Program-made: the position numbers and the translations under genes | Notes under the pieces: generated by a model | What the model saw: only the letters and a program-made list of their open reading frames with translations | Database searches by the model: none | What the model was told of the DNA's origin: nothing | Assembly (NCBI RefSeq): GCF_000152845.1 | Contig: NZ_CH902584.1 | Span: forward strand, 1,913,815 to 1,977,814 | From: Roseovarius sp. 217 | Lineage (GTDB): Bacteria > Pseudomonadota > Alphaproteobacteria > Rhodobacterales > Rhodobacteraceae | Reading direction: 5' to 3' | DNA length: 64,000 bases | Shown: piece after piece, positions 8,239 through 17,546 of the stretch | Numbering within the stretch: the first letter of the stretch is position 1 | How the letters are laid out: each line of letters starts with the position of its first letter

Positions 8239-8403
8239 TCGAAATCCCCTCGTTCATCTTGCCGAGAAAATTCTATTATTGCAGCCTCTTAAATTCGGGG
8301 GGATTACTCCCTTGTGCCGCATTTCGATCTGGGCCATGACGGCAACGCGGACGGAACGGGCGTTGGTTGCCGCGCCATCAGCATTCGATCTGACGTGAAA
8401 GAT

Positions 8404-9063
8404 CTAGTGGACGAAGACTAGCGACATCGTCCCCACCAGAATAAGGCTAAGGGCCCAAATCAGGTCTAGGTTGAACCAGCCCCTTGAAAGAAACTGCAGT
8501 CCGAGCCATTGGTGAACGCCGATCGCGAGCAAGCCGCCCGACAGCGTCATCGCCAGCGTGTGCACCAGGGCGACAAGGGCAGCTATTGCGGTGTTGCCCC
8601 CCATCAAAGTGGCGGCCGCGCTGTGACCCGGATCCGCGTCCACCGTTCTGCATAATCCAAGGTAGATCGGCACCACCATCAGGCCTGCACCGTGAGCCAT
8701 CGCCGCGAGGAAAGACCATAGCGCCAGTCGCGAAGGCGGCACGCGGGCGAGGAAACGCGGATGGCGGCGATTGACGATCAAGTAGACGCCAAGAGCGATC
8801 ACAAGGCATGCCGCACTGATCTGTATCTCCCGCTGCCATTCGACGAGGAACAGCAGAGCCGTGAAGGGAAACAGGATTGCGGCCATGGCCAGCAAATGCC
8901 CCATCGCCAGCGCAAGCAGCGCCTTGAAAAGGCTGCCGCGGTTGCGGTCCATCAGTGCAGCGGACACCGCCAGCGGCCAGCCCATGCCGGGATTGACCCC
9001 GTGATAGATGCCGGAGGCGGCAACGGCCCACCACAGCGCCGTTGCCGTATCGACGCCCTCCAC
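8404..9063 (-). CDS. Integral membrane protein linked to methanethiol oxidase
   Basis: The 219-residue protein has about six membrane segments, with an opening ALWWAVAASGIYHGVNPGMGW and a histidine-bearing LAMGHLLAMAAILFP helix. GTG at 9063 is the start; it lies three bases after the stop of the SBP56 gene, so the two are surely co-transcribed and translation may be coupled. I do not recognise an assigned function. His residues in YHGVNPG, MGHLLAM, MAHGAG and LVHTLAM, together with the neighbour, would suit a metal-handling or electron-transfer role, but this is inference. Confidence 0.7.
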   Translation of the reverse strand: MEGVDTATALWWAVAASGIYHGVNPGMGWPLAVSAALMDRNRGSLFKALLALAMGHLLAMAAILFPFTALLFLVEWQREIQISAACLVIALGVYLIVNRRHPRFLARVPPSRLALWSFLAAMAHGAGLMVVPIYLGLCRTVDADPGHSAAATLMGGNTAIAALVALVHTLAMTLSGGLLAIGVHQWLGLQFLSRGWFNLDLIWALSLILVGTMSLVFVH

Positions 9064-9066
9064 GCG

Positions 9067-10467
9067 TCAGACGGAGGGGTAGCAGAAACTGTCCGTGGAA
9101 CAGTCGCCGCCTTCGAGGCGGATTTGGTGGCTCCGATAACCCTTGGGGAACTCGATATAGAAGTTCTTGTCCAATTCGAGCCCGCCGTTCTCGCCCACAT
9201 TGGCCATGACCATCTGGCCACCTTCATCGTCAGGATAGAACTGCTCGTCCCACGTCGAGTATAGCGAGTTGGTCCAGTAGACACGCTTGCCGTCGCGGCT
9301 GATCTCCACCATCTGCGGCCCATAGGCAAAATCCTTGCCATTGGGGTGCTTGGTGCCGCGTGCGATGCCGCCGATTTCGACTTTGCCTGCCAGTTTGGGG
9401 TTCATCGGGTCGGAGACATCGTATTGATGCATTTCGCCCAGGCCCCAGCAGGCCACGTAGAGATATTTGTCATCAAGACTGAGATCGATGTCGGTCACCA
9501 GCGGCGGCACCGCCTCGAACCCCTGCAGGAGTGGCGGCAGGTTTTCGACCTTTGCGGGGCGCGGGTCGATGGTGATGGTCTTTTGGGCCTCGAACGTGCC
9601 GTCGTCTTTTCTCCACCATGTAAAGATGGCCCCCTGGAGATTGGTTGTGTCCACAACGACGCCGCAGAAGCCATAGTCCTTGGCCGGATCATGAGCAGGT
9701 CGGATCTCCAGCGCCATCTGGTGGTTGGCACCGAGATCAATCGTCTGAACATTCCGGCGTTCGCGCAGTTTCCAGAAATGGATCTTGTGGCCATACTTGT
9801 TTGACAGCAGATCTTCGGCGACAAGCCCGTTCTCGAATTGTGGCGGAAGGCCCCATTCGGAACTGACCATGTAGTCGCGCGGCAGGTTCCACCAGAAATC
9901 GTAATGCTTGTCCTGTTGGCCGCGGTCCATCTCGTAGCGCCCAAGGATCTCGAAGGTCTCGCAATCCAAGATGAAGATGCCCGGCGGTCCGTCGGTTCCG
10001 TCGGGTCCACCGCCACCAAGTGTCGAGACATAAATGCCCTCGGGTCCGCAATGGATTGTGTGTGGGCGCGAATATCCAGTCTTGTCGAACACTTCTTCGG
10101 GTTCGATAATCTTGTGGATCTTGGCCTTCAGCGGTTCCTTGACATCGACGACGTAGATTCGAGACGATCGGATACCCGGAATGATCAGGTATCGCCGTTC
10201 AAGAAAGGCGTGCCCGGTCAGCGGGGACAGGGCCGAGGAACAGGCGTTCCAGCCGAAATGGTGAAACTCGTCGCCCTTGTTTGGCATGATGAGTTGGTGA
10301 ACAATCTGGCCATATGTGACCGACTTGGGATCGACGTCGATGATGGCCAGCCCATCGGGCTTGGAGCCGTCAGGACTGAGCATGAGGGTGAAGGCCAGCG
10401 TCTCCGCCGGGGCCCGCATGGCAAGTTTTGGTGTCGCGTGAAATGTGGGATCAGGTCTCAGGTTCAT
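9067..10467 (-). CDS. mtoX: SBP56-type selenium-binding protein / methanethiol oxidase
   Basis: The 466-residue protein belongs to the SELENBP1/MTO family, which oxidises methanethiol to formaldehyde, hydrogen sulfide and hydrogen peroxide using copper. Family landmarks are EFHHFGWNACSS, RPHTIHCGPEGIYVS, HYDFWWNLPRDYMVSSEWG, a central WGLGEMHQYD and the Cys-containing C-terminal end. ATG at 10467 is chosen because a GGAGGAG site precedes it; the longer frame upstream has no family similarity. There is no obvious signal peptide in this frame. In marine Rhodobacteraceae methanethiol comes from DMSP demethylation, so a role in sulfur cycling is likely. The mauG and scoI genes found beside mtoX in some methylotrophs are not here. 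Confidence 0.87.
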   Translation of the reverse strand: MNLRPDPTFHATPKLAMRAPAETLAFTLMLSPDGSKPDGLAIIDVDPKSVTYGQIVHQLIMPNKGDEFHHFGWNACSSALSPLTGHAFLERRYLIIPGIRSSRIYVVDVKEPLKAKIHKIIEPEEVFDKTGYSRPHTIHCGPEGIYVSTLGGGGPDGTDGPPGIFILDCETFEILGRYEMDRGQQDKHYDFWWNLPRDYMVSSEWGLPPQFENGLVAEDLLSNKYGHKIHFWKLRERRNVQTIDLGANHQMALEIRPAHDPAKDYGFCGVVVDTTNLQGAIFTWWRKDDGTFEAQKTITIDPRPAKVENLPPLLQGFEAVPPLVTDIDLSLDDKYLYVACWGLGEMHQYDVSDPMNPKLAGKVEIGGIARGTKHPNGKDFAYGPQMVEISRDGKRVYWTNSLYSTWDEQFYPDDEGGQMVMANVGENGGLELDKNFYIEFPKGYRSHQIRLEGGDCSTDSFCYPSV

Positions 10468-10953
10468 TGTGCGCTCCTCCAAGGTCAGGGGCACCGAAAC
10501 TTGTTCCAGACTGTTTCTTCGCACCCGATGAACAGCCTGCCACGGTTCCGGGCTCAGAGCAAACAAACCGGTTCGCAGGATGGAGCTAGGGAAAGACTGC
10601 AAGTCCACGCTTACCCTGGGCTGCGGACCGTCGCATGGCCGTACAACATTGAGCCGCGCGCATGTGCATGTCGTCATGTCGCACTAGCCCTTTCGATCGT
10701 CTCCGGACAGGTTGCCACAATTCACGCAGACTGAAGGCGACTGCATTTCTAGCCCAATTCAAATTGCCGTCGAGCCCGCAGGCCAAAGGTCAGTTTGGCT
10801 CGAGTCTGCCCTGCGGCGGTGCGGTAACTTCTTGCAAATGCGGACGCCTGAAGCCGAGAGTGATGGCGCTGACCAGCCGTTCGAAATGGACAGGCTCTGC
10901 CTCAGCGCGGCCCGTCGATCGGGTCAGTCGCTGCACTTGCTCAGCTTGAGTTA
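10468..10953. other. Intergenic region upstream of mtoX
   Basis: These 486 bp contain the ribosome-binding site for mtoX (near 10480) and presumably its promoter. No frame gives a recognisable protein, and no strong hairpin or repeat was seen. Confidence 0.6.
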
Positions 10954-11286
10954 TCAGGAGCCCGCAAGCAACGCTTTCTGAACGGTTGCATCCCAACCCA
11001 AGTAAAACCTGTCTCGGTCACGGATGACCGGGCGTGCCATTACCTTGGGTTGGGCTGCGATCTGCGCCTCGGCTTCCGAATTCTTCAGCCAGTCATTGAG
11101 CGCTCGGTAATCATTCGATGTGCGGTCCACGAGGCGGTCCCCGAACTCTTCGATCAGCGCCGATAATTCCGTCTCGCTCAGCGGTTCTGCCCGGACATCA
11201 CGGAAAGAGACATCCAGTCCTTCCGCCTCCAATGCTCTGCGGGCCTTCTGACAGATTGCGCAAGTCTGCAAGCCGTAGATCATCAT
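10954..11286 (-). CDS. ArsC/Spx-family thioredoxin-fold reductase
   Basis: The 110-residue protein has the family start IYGLQTCAICQKARRALE with a CxxC pair, a central SFRDVRAEPLSE segment and a terminal MARPVIRDRDRFYLGWD. This is the YffB/Spx type of the ArsC superfamily. True glutaredoxin-dependent arsenate reductases have a single active Cys plus three Arg. No arsenic-resistance genes are nearby, so arsenate reduction should not be assumed. It is divergent from rsgA across 182 bp. Confidence 0.8.
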   Translation of the reverse strand: MMIYGLQTCAICQKARRALEAEGLDVSFRDVRAEPLSETELSALIEEFGDRLVDRTSNDYRALNDWLKNSEAEAQIAAQPKVMARPVIRDRDRFYLGWDATVQKALLAGS

Positions 11287-11468
11287 GTGGAACTCTCCCT
11301 TGGCGTCGACCTCGTAACCTCCTCCATCGCCACCCCGAAAGCAATCATCTGAGCAGATATTTACGCTGTCGGACGGGTGCGTTCGACCGGATTTGTCGCA
11401 GTGTCGCCTGTGCGCTTAACCGAAGGATATGCTTGCAACAACGTCATTCCGCGGCCATTCATGCTGAT

Positions 11469-12503
11469 GTGACCATTTCATCAGATCAGTCCACCGTTTC
11501 ATTGGCCGCTCTCGGCTGGTTGGCATTTTTTTCCGAGCAGTTGGAGGCTGGCGATTCAGAGCTTGTGCCTATGCGCATCGGATCCGTTCACCGGGACCGG
11601 GTCACAGCGATATCCGAACGCGGCGTTGTGCGGCTGGTGCTCTCCGCCCAGTCGCGCACGACGGACATCGCCGTGGGGGATTGGGTTCTGGTCGACCCCG
11701 AAACCCGTTTGCTGGTGCGGCGTCTGAACAGGCGGATGCTGTTGCAGCGGAAAACCGAAGGCAGTCGGCCAACGCAACTGATTGCTGCGAACGTCGACAC
11801 GCTCTTGATCGTCACCTCCTGCAACGACGACTTTAATCCGGCACGGTTGGAGCGGTATCTGGCGCTTGTGAACGAGTCCGGGGCGACCCCGGTGATTGTC
11901 CTGACGAAGATTGATCAGACGGCTGATGCTGCCCCCTACCGGCGGCAGGCAGAAGCGCTTCAACTCGGATTGGATGTTGTCATGGTGAATGCAAAAGGAC
12001 CGGAGGCGGCACAGACATTGGCGCCTTGGTGCGGCCCCGGGCAGACCGTTGCCCTTGTCGGATCGTCCGGGGTGGGCAAGTCGACCTTGCTCAATACGCT
12101 GTCGCATAAATCATCCGAGGAGGCACAGCCGACAGGACTGATTCGCGAGGCAGACGCCAAGGGGCGTCACACAACCACGTCGCGTTCGCTGCATGCAATT
12201 GCCGGTGGCGGTTGGGTGATTGACACGCCCGGGATGCGTTCGCTGCATGTCAGCGACGTCGCGGCCGGACTCAATACTCTGTTCGCGGAGATTGTCGATC
12301 TCGCCTCCGGGTGTCGCTTCCGGGATTGCACCCATGATCATGAACCCGGTTGTGCGGTTCAGGGCGCGACAGCCGACGGGACACTCGATCCCGCGCGCCT
12401 TGGCCGGTGGCGCAAGCTGACGGAGGAAAACTTGACCAACACCTCCATCTCGTCCGGGCCCCGTGGCAACAAGATCACACGCCCCCTCGGCAAACGGCGC
12501 TGA
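11469..12503 (+). CDS. rsgA: Ribosome small-subunit GTPase RsgA
   Basis: RsgA (YjeQ) is a circularly permuted GTPase that checks late 30S assembly. An N-terminal OB-fold region is followed by motifs in permuted order: G4 TKID, then G1 GSSGVGKST, G2 region GRHTTTSR and G3 DTPGM. The C-terminal zinc site CRFRDCTHDHEPGC has the expected Cys/His spacing. The frame is open far upstream but overlaps the opposite ArsC-like gene there. GTG at 11469 is the most plausible start (345 residues); a TTG at 11433 is an alternative. Confidence 0.88.
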   Translation: MTISSDQSTVSLAALGWLAFFSEQLEAGDSELVPMRIGSVHRDRVTAISERGVVRLVLSAQSRTTDIAVGDWVLVDPETRLLVRRLNRRMLLQRKTEGSRPTQLIAANVDTLLIVTSCNDDFNPARLERYLALVNESGATPVIVLTKIDQTADAAPYRRQAEALQLGLDVVMVNAKGPEAAQTLAPWCGPGQTVALVGSSGVGKSTLLNTLSHKSSEEAQPTGLIREADAKGRHTTTSRSLHAIAGGGWVIDTPGMRSLHVSDVAAGLNTLFAEIVDLASGCRFRDCTHDHEPGCAVQGATADGTLDPARLGRWRKLTEENLTNTSISSGPRGNKITRPLGKRR

Positions 12504-12678
12504 CGCGACTGGCCCAGAGCCGCCGTCCATCAGCCTCACCAAATCGGCCATCCAAGCATGGTGCCGCATTTTCAAACTTGGATCATTCCATTGATCTGGT
12601 CCCCTGAAACCCTGCGTTTGATAGTCCGTCTTGTCTTGGGGTGGATGACGAACACCTCACTCGTCTGACTTCAGAGGG

Positions 12679-12702
12679 CCGGGTCGTGTTCCGGGTCGTG
12701 TT
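12679..12702 (+). repeat. Two tandem copies of a 12-bp sequence
   Basis: CCGGGTCGTGTT occurs twice head to tail at 12679-12690 and 12691-12702, in the 213-bp gap between the convergent rsgA and sulfotransferase genes. No function is evident. Confidence 0.85.
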
Positions 12703-12716
12703 AGTGCCCCTTAAGT

Positions 12717-13562
12717 CTAGGGGAGCCTCTGTTCAGCAGGCTCTGACACAATGCGAAAGGCGCGGCAATTCTTGAGATCGCGCCAGAATGTCAGGCCAGC
12801 GTATTTGGCAAAAAGATCGGGTGGCAGAATCGTTTGGCGCGGTTTGGGGGCCACTTGGGCGCGTACGCGGTGCAAACCATCGAGTCCAAGCTGCGCATCA
12901 AAGGCGGCCGCGTCATATTCCACCTTGTCAAAATCATGCTCGAAGGGTGGCTCGCCCAGAAACTCATACAGCAGGCCCATGACATCGCGAGGGCGGCTCA
13001 CAAGGATGTCGTAATCGACAATTACCAGACGGTCGGCAAACTCTCCCCAGCAGGCCTCGCGCAGGGCCTGATAGGAAAAACCCACGAGACGGTTTGAGGC
13101 GGCAAGGGCTTCGGTGCGGGTGTAGACTGTGGCGCGCTCTCCGGGAGTGTTAAAGAGGCCGGTATTCTCAAAGGTTTTGCTGCGATACTGGCGTTCCATG
13201 CTGTCCATGACCCAAGCCACATCGCGCACGCAGCAGATGAATTTCGCCTGTGGAAAGAGGCGCAACACCTCGGCCATCTTGGCAGTCCAGGCCCGGTTGG
13301 TGTCAAAGATCACCTCAGCCGGGTTGTCCGCATAATAGCTGTCGAACACTCCGCGCAGGACGCGCTCGCGCTGCGCATCATCGACCATCCGCGACAGTTC
13401 GTTTCCGGCTGACACCTGGGCCACGATACCTTCGAACAAGGACGCGATCGGGCTCGACATGCCAGCGGAAAACCGTGGGTTCTGTCGCAGAATTGCGCCC
13501 ATCAGGGTAGAGCCAGAGCGCGGCAGCCCTGAGATGAAGTGGAAGGATCGGACATCGGTCAT
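12717..13562 (-). CDS. Sulfotransferase (PAPS-dependent)
   Basis: The 281-residue cytoplasmic protein begins with the PAPS-binding 5'-phosphosulfate loop FISGLPRSGSTLMGAILR. The 3'-phosphate-binding region FICCVRDVAWVMDSM contains the expected R-D with a helix after it, and LVIVDYDILVSRPRDVM is the usual following strand. Family members sulfate sugars, lipids or proteins; the acceptor is unknown here. It lies at the edge of the RTX island but is oriented away from it, and a link is not shown. Confidence 0.87.
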   Translation of the reverse strand: MTDVRSFHFISGLPRSGSTLMGAILRQNPRFSAGMSSPIASLFEGIVAQVSAGNELSRMVDDAQRERVLRGVFDSYYADNPAEVIFDTNRAWTAKMAEVLRLFPQAKFICCVRDVAWVMDSMERQYRSKTFENTGLFNTPGERATVYTRTEALAASNRLVGFSYQALREACWGEFADRLVIVDYDILVSRPRDVMGLLYEFLGEPPFEHDFDKVEYDAAAFDAQLGLDGLHRVRAQVAPKPRQTILPPDLFAKYAGLTFWRDLKNCRAFRIVSEPAEQRLP

Positions 13563-13684
13563 GTGGCAGCTCCGGTGGTGTTTCTCACGCGGTCATAGCG
13601 CATAAGTTCGGCCGGATCATGAGAAAAGACTCAATGCTATCAACGTGTGCCCGTCCATTTGAGGGGGTGGTGCCGGGTCTAAAT

Positions 13685-13707
13685 CACAAATACTTTGTAT
13701 TTTTGTG
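13685..13707. promoter_or_regulatory. AT-rich inverted repeat, possible operator
   Basis: AAATAC (13688-13693) and GTATTT (13697-13702) flank TTT, and the outer CAC/GTG bases also pair with a two-base offset. It is placed in the promoter region ahead of the RTX island. No T-tract follows in a way that suggests a terminator. Confidence 0.35.
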
Positions 13708-13789
13708 CAATTTGGCGCAGTATTTTGGAAATATTCTTTCAGTACTACCAATTTTATGTCCGCTGAAGTCAGCGTCGAGGGTTTTTTGT

Positions 13790-13960
13790 ATGGTAACCTT
13801 TATCGTAACGACAACTGACGATGACATGTCCGATAATAGCCAGAGCTCGCTGTGCGAGGCTATTGATCTGACGCATGACACGCCGGGGGCTGACATGGTT
13901 ATCTGTGCGAGCGAGTTTGGCGGGCGGGTCGTTTTTGGCGCTCAAGTCGAAAGCCCTTTG
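13790..13960 (+). pseudogene. Degenerate N-terminus of an RTX1-like protein
   Basis: From ATG at 13790 the translation contains FIVTTTDDDMSDNSQ, SSLCEAIDLTHD and ADMVICASEFGG. This parallels the start of the intact RTX1 protein (FIVDNISDIDDDNLGAG, LSLREAIRTA, GDAILFANSLAG). The SLREAI pattern is typical of secreted beta-helix proteins. After about 55 residues the similarity ends and the frame runs on as unrelated Arg-rich sequence. It looks like a broken paralogue fragment left in front of RTX1. Confidence 0.55.
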
Positions 13961-14175
13961 ACCGCTCCGCGGGTCCGTCCTGCGCGGCAAGCAACAGCGC
14001 TCATGAGATGTGTTCACAAGAGACGGTCCGGCGACCGCAGTCGTCCCTTGGAGCGCAGGGATCACGGGCTTTTCTGGCCCGGTCGGGCGACAGTCCCTAG
14101 AGGCGGCAAGATTTTTGAGAGTGTGATGTCTATCACGCGCCACCATAGTGGCGATTTGGGTGAGGAAAATTCAAA

Positions 14176-17100
14176 ATGGCTTTGTTCATAGTCGACAACA
14201 TCAGCGACATTGATGACGACAATCTTGGCGCGGGTCAGCTTTCGCTGCGTGAGGCGATCCGTACCGCCGTAGGGGGAGACGCGATCCTTTTCGCCAACAG
14301 CCTCGCCGGGCAGACGATCACCCTGAGCAGCGTGCTGCAGATCGACAAGGACCTGCTGATCAACGGTTTCAACCAGATCACCATCTCGGGCGGCGGCACG
14401 ACGCAGGTATTCAGCATCATCGGCGGGCTGGAAACCGAGGTCGAACTGCGTGGCCTGACGCTGACCGACGGGCTCAGCGCTAGCCACGGCGGCGCGATCC
14501 TGAGCAACGGTACGCTGGAGCTGTTCGAGACGACGGTGCGCGACAGCTTTGCATTCAGCGGCGGTGCCGGGATATTCTCGAGCGGTGACCTGCGCCTTGT
14601 CAACAGCCTCGTGACCGGGAACAGCGCAAACGGCGACGGCGGCGGGATCCTTCAGGATGGCGGAAGCGTGCGGGCGATCAACACCACCATCGACGGCAAC
14701 ACCGCCGCAGGCTTTGGCGGTGGCATCACGCTCAGCAGCACCGCCAATGGGACGTTCGAGAACAGCACGATCACCGCGAACATCGCCAGCAACGGCGGCG
14801 GCGGCATCGACGATTTCAACGCCGGCATCATCACTGTGACCAATTCGGTGGTCGCCGGGAACACGCTAGTTGCCGGTGCCACCCCGGACGACCTGGGATC
14901 AGGCGTCGTTGATGTCGCGCGCAACAGCTTCTTCGGCACCGACGTCACCATCACCGATGCCACCAACACCACCGTCGACGGCGGCGATCCGCTGCTTGGC
15001 GCGTTGCAGGACAACGGCGGGCCGGTGCTGACGCGGCTGCCGGACGCCGGCAGCCCGCTGATCGACGCGGGCGACGCGGCGCTGCTGCCTGCCGACACGT
15101 TCGACATTGACGGCAATTTCAATCTCGCCGAGGCGCTACCCGCGGATGCCCGCGGTCAGGCACGGGTGCAGTTGGGCGCGCTCGATATCGGCGCGGTCGA
15201 GCGGGCGAACACGCCCGTAACCGGGTCCGTCACTGTCACAGTCACCGGTGCGCCCGCGCAGGGCACCGCGCTGACCGCCAATGCGAGCTTCTTCGATGCG
15301 GACGGGCAAAGCGGGCTGCCGTCGTTCCAGTGGTTCGCGAACGGCGCGTCGATCACCAGCGCGACTGGCGCGAGCTTCAGCCCCGGCCAAGCGCAGGTTG
15401 GCACCGCGATCAGCGTTCGGGTATCTTTCACCGACGACCGCGGTACTCTTGAAAGCCTGACCAGCGCTGCCACGGCGCAGGTTACGAACGTCAACGACGC
15501 GCCCACGGGGTCGGTCGTGATTTCGGGCGATGTGCGCCAAGGCGGGTTCGTGAGTGCCAACGCGGGAGGGATCGCGGACGCAGACGGGCTGGGTGCGTTC
15601 TCGTTTCAGTGGTTGCGAGACGGCGCACCGATCGCGGGTGGCGAAAACGGCACGCTCCAGCTTTTGCAGGCCGATGTCGGCACCGAGATCAGCGTGGCGG
15701 TCAGGTACACCGACGGCTTCGGCACGGAAGAAACGGTCACCTCGACCCCGACGGGCCTGGTCGAGAACGTGGCGTTCACCCCACAAGGCGATTTGGTGCT
15801 GAGCGGCAGCGCGACGCAGGGTCAGACGCTCAGCGTCGACTCGTCCGGCGTGTCTGACCCCGACGGATTGGGACCGTTCTCTTTCGCGTGGTTTCGGGAA
15901 AACGCGAGCGGTTTCATCGACAGCGTAATAGAGGGGGCGACCGGTGCCAGCCACGTTCTGACGCAGGCCGAGGTCGGCTTCACCATCGTCGCGAGCGTCT
16001 CCTACGTTGATGGCGACGGCGACACGGAATCGGTCAACACCCGCTCCGCTGTCGTCGCCAATGTCAACGATGCGCCCACCGGGGCGGTGACGATCAGCGG
16101 CACGGCCAAGCAGGGCGCTGTGCTGACCGCCAACACGGCCACGATCACCGATGCTGACGGGTTGGGCACCTTCGCCTTTCAATGGCTGGCGGACGACACC
16201 CCGATTGCGGGTGCTACCGGGGTTAGCTTCACCCCCGGAGCGGCGCAGGTCGACGCGGCGCTGTCGGTCGAGGTTCGCTATAGCGATGGTTTCGGCACGT
16301 CCGAATCCCTGACCAGCGCTGCGACTGCGCCGGTGGAGGACCTCGGGCTGGACCTGTCCGGCACGCCGGGCGCCGACAGCCTCGTGGGCGGCGACGGCAA
16401 TGATGTGATCCGTGGCCTTGGCGGGAATGACGATATATCCGGCGGGCTTGGCTTTGACTCCGTGTTCGGTGAGGCGGGCGATGACACGCTCTCGGGCGGC
16501 GATGGGGACGATGCGCTTGCGGGGGCTGATGGCAATGACATCGTCAATGGCGGTTCTGGCAATGACAACATCGGCGGCGGGCAGGGGGATGACACGATCG
16601 ACGGTGACGACGGCGATGACATCATTGGCGCGGGTTTCGGCAATGACACGGTGATGGGGGGCAACGGCAATGACGTGGTTGCCGGTGGTGCCGGCAATGA
16701 CACCCTGTCCGGGGGGGAAGGCAACGACAGCATGTCCGGCAGTTTTGGCGACGACAACATTATTGCTGGCGGTGGGGCAGATGACATCGGTGGCGGGACG
16801 GGTCGCGATACGATCGACGCAGGTGCTGGGAATGACCGGGTCGGCGGGGGTGAGGGCAATGACAGCATCTTTGGCGGCGACGGTAACGATTTTCTTGCCG
16901 GCGGTGGGCGTGATGATGTGATCGACGGCGGCGCGGGCAATGACACGATCAACGCCGGGGCTGGCAATGATCAGATCACCGGCGGGGCGGGCGCGGATCA
17001 ATTCGTGTTCAGCGCCTTTACTGCCGGAGAGGCTGACGTGATTACTGATTTCGAAGACGGGCTCGACAGATTCCTGATCAGGATCGTCAATCCCGAAACG

Positions 17101-17268
17101 GGTGAGGTGAACATCTCCAATGGGAGCAACGGGCTTGCGGGTTTTGTGGCGGCCTTGGGCATCGTGGACACAGTGGCGGGCGCGCAACTCAACGTTGGCG
17201 GCCAGACGGTTTTGGTCCAAAGCGTTGCTGCGGCGGACCTGACAGTGGATGATTTTCAGTTCCTTTGA
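14176..17268 (+). CDS. RTX protein 1: beta-helix, Ig-like repeats, calcium-binding C-terminus
   Basis: This is a 1030-residue, acidic, cysteine-poor protein without an N-terminal signal peptide. Residues 1-345 form a right-handed beta-helix (SLREAI start, repeated N/G/D turns) closing with a choice-of-anchor Q-type segment (LQDNGGPVLTRL, AGSPLIDAGD). Residues 349-723 hold four Ig-like repeats of about 95 residues, each with FQWL or similar and an NVNDAPTG-type linker. Residues 729-937 are about 20 GGxGxDx(L/I)x nonapeptides, the RTX calcium-binding roll. Residues 938-1030 are a non-repetitive tail ending LTVDDFQFL, shared with the two other RTX proteins; it is probably the type I secretion signal. 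It is likely a secreted or surface-attached adhesin-like protein. The secretion machinery is not in the window. Confidence 0.87.
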   Translation: MALFIVDNISDIDDDNLGAGQLSLREAIRTAVGGDAILFANSLAGQTITLSSVLQIDKDLLINGFNQITISGGGTTQVFSIIGGLETEVELRGLTLTDGLSASHGGAILSNGTLELFETTVRDSFAFSGGAGIFSSGDLRLVNSLVTGNSANGDGGGILQDGGSVRAINTTIDGNTAAGFGGGITLSSTANGTFENSTITANIASNGGGGIDDFNAGIITVTNSVVAGNTLVAGATPDDLGSGVVDVARNSFFGTDVTITDATNTTVDGGDPLLGALQDNGGPVLTRLPDAGSPLIDAGDAALLPADTFDIDGNFNLAEALPADARGQARVQLGALDIGAVERANTPVTGSVTVTVTGAPAQGTALTANASFFDADGQSGLPSFQWFANGASITSATGASFSPGQAQVGTAISVRVSFTDDRGTLESLTSAATAQVTNVNDAPTGSVVISGDVRQGGFVSANAGGIADADGLGAFSFQWLRDGAPIAGGENGTLQLLQADVGTEISVAVRYTDGFGTEETVTSTPTGLVENVAFTPQGDLVLSGSATQGQTLSVDSSGVSDPDGLGPFSFAWFRENASGFIDSVIEGATGASHVLTQAEVGFTIVASVSYVDGDGDTESVNTRSAVVANVNDAPTGAVTISGTAKQGAVLTANTATITDADGLGTFAFQWLADDTPIAGATGVSFTPGAAQVDAALSVEVRYSDGFGTSESLTSAATAPVEDLGLDLSGTPGADSLVGGDGNDVIRGLGGNDDISGGLGFDSVFGEAGDDTLSGGDGDDALAGADGNDIVNGGSGNDNIGGGQGDDTIDGDDGDDIIGAGFGNDTVMGGNGNDVVAGGAGNDTLSGGEGNDSMSGSFGDDNIIAGGGADDIGGGTGRDTIDAGAGNDRVGGGEGNDSIFGGDGNDFLAGGGRDDVIDGGAGNDTINAGAGNDQITGGAGADQFVFSAFTAGEADVITDFEDGLDRFLIRIVNPETGEVNISNGSNGLAGFVAALGIVDTVAGAQLNVGGQTVLVQSVAAADLTVDDFQFL

Positions 17269-17546
17269 TGGCTGCGGTGCAGTCGCCCGACAAGGGTATT
17301 CGGGCCGAGACGGCGGTCGATCGAGTACCTTCCGGGTAACGATCTGATCATTCTAACCACGTGCAAAAGCCGTGACATTGCCATCAGGTTTCGGTACTGA
17401 GGTCAGGCCGTACGCAATGTTTATCCGCTTGGTCACGAGACACAGAAGACCTGATGTCACGCGTTTTTTCATTTCTTGTTTTGCGAATGGTTTGCTGTAC
17501 TCTTGTCGAGATTTAAGAGAACATTTGACTGATCAGGGTGGCCTGC

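Larger units (their letters stand above)
13563..14175. other. AT-rich region upstream of the first RTX gene
   Basis: These 613 bp between the divergent sulfotransferase and the first RTX gene are clearly richer in A/T than their neighbours, mainly in 13680-13810. A near-perfect inverted repeat (CACAAATAC, TTT, GTATTTTTGTG) spans 13685-13707. A degenerate copy of an RTX N-terminus occupies 13790 onward. The ribosome-binding site GAGGA for the first RTX gene is at 14161-14165. Confidence 0.6.

Noticed and set aside
10954..11286. Arsenate reductase with arsenic resistance role
   Set aside because: The CxxC form fits the Spx/YffB branch, and no ars genes are nearby.
12702..12721. Sequence resembling the IS3 terminal repeat near the sulfotransferase stop (GTGCCCCTTAA and TCTAGGGGAGCCTC)
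   Set aside because: It matches the IS end only partly, overlaps the last codons of the sulfotransferase and has no target duplication, so a solo IS scar could not be supported.
15136..17220. 694-residue minus-strand open frame opposite RTX1
   Set aside because: It is the antisense shadow of the RTX and Ig-like repeats: periodic GC-rich codons keep the reverse frame open. No start signal or family similarity.
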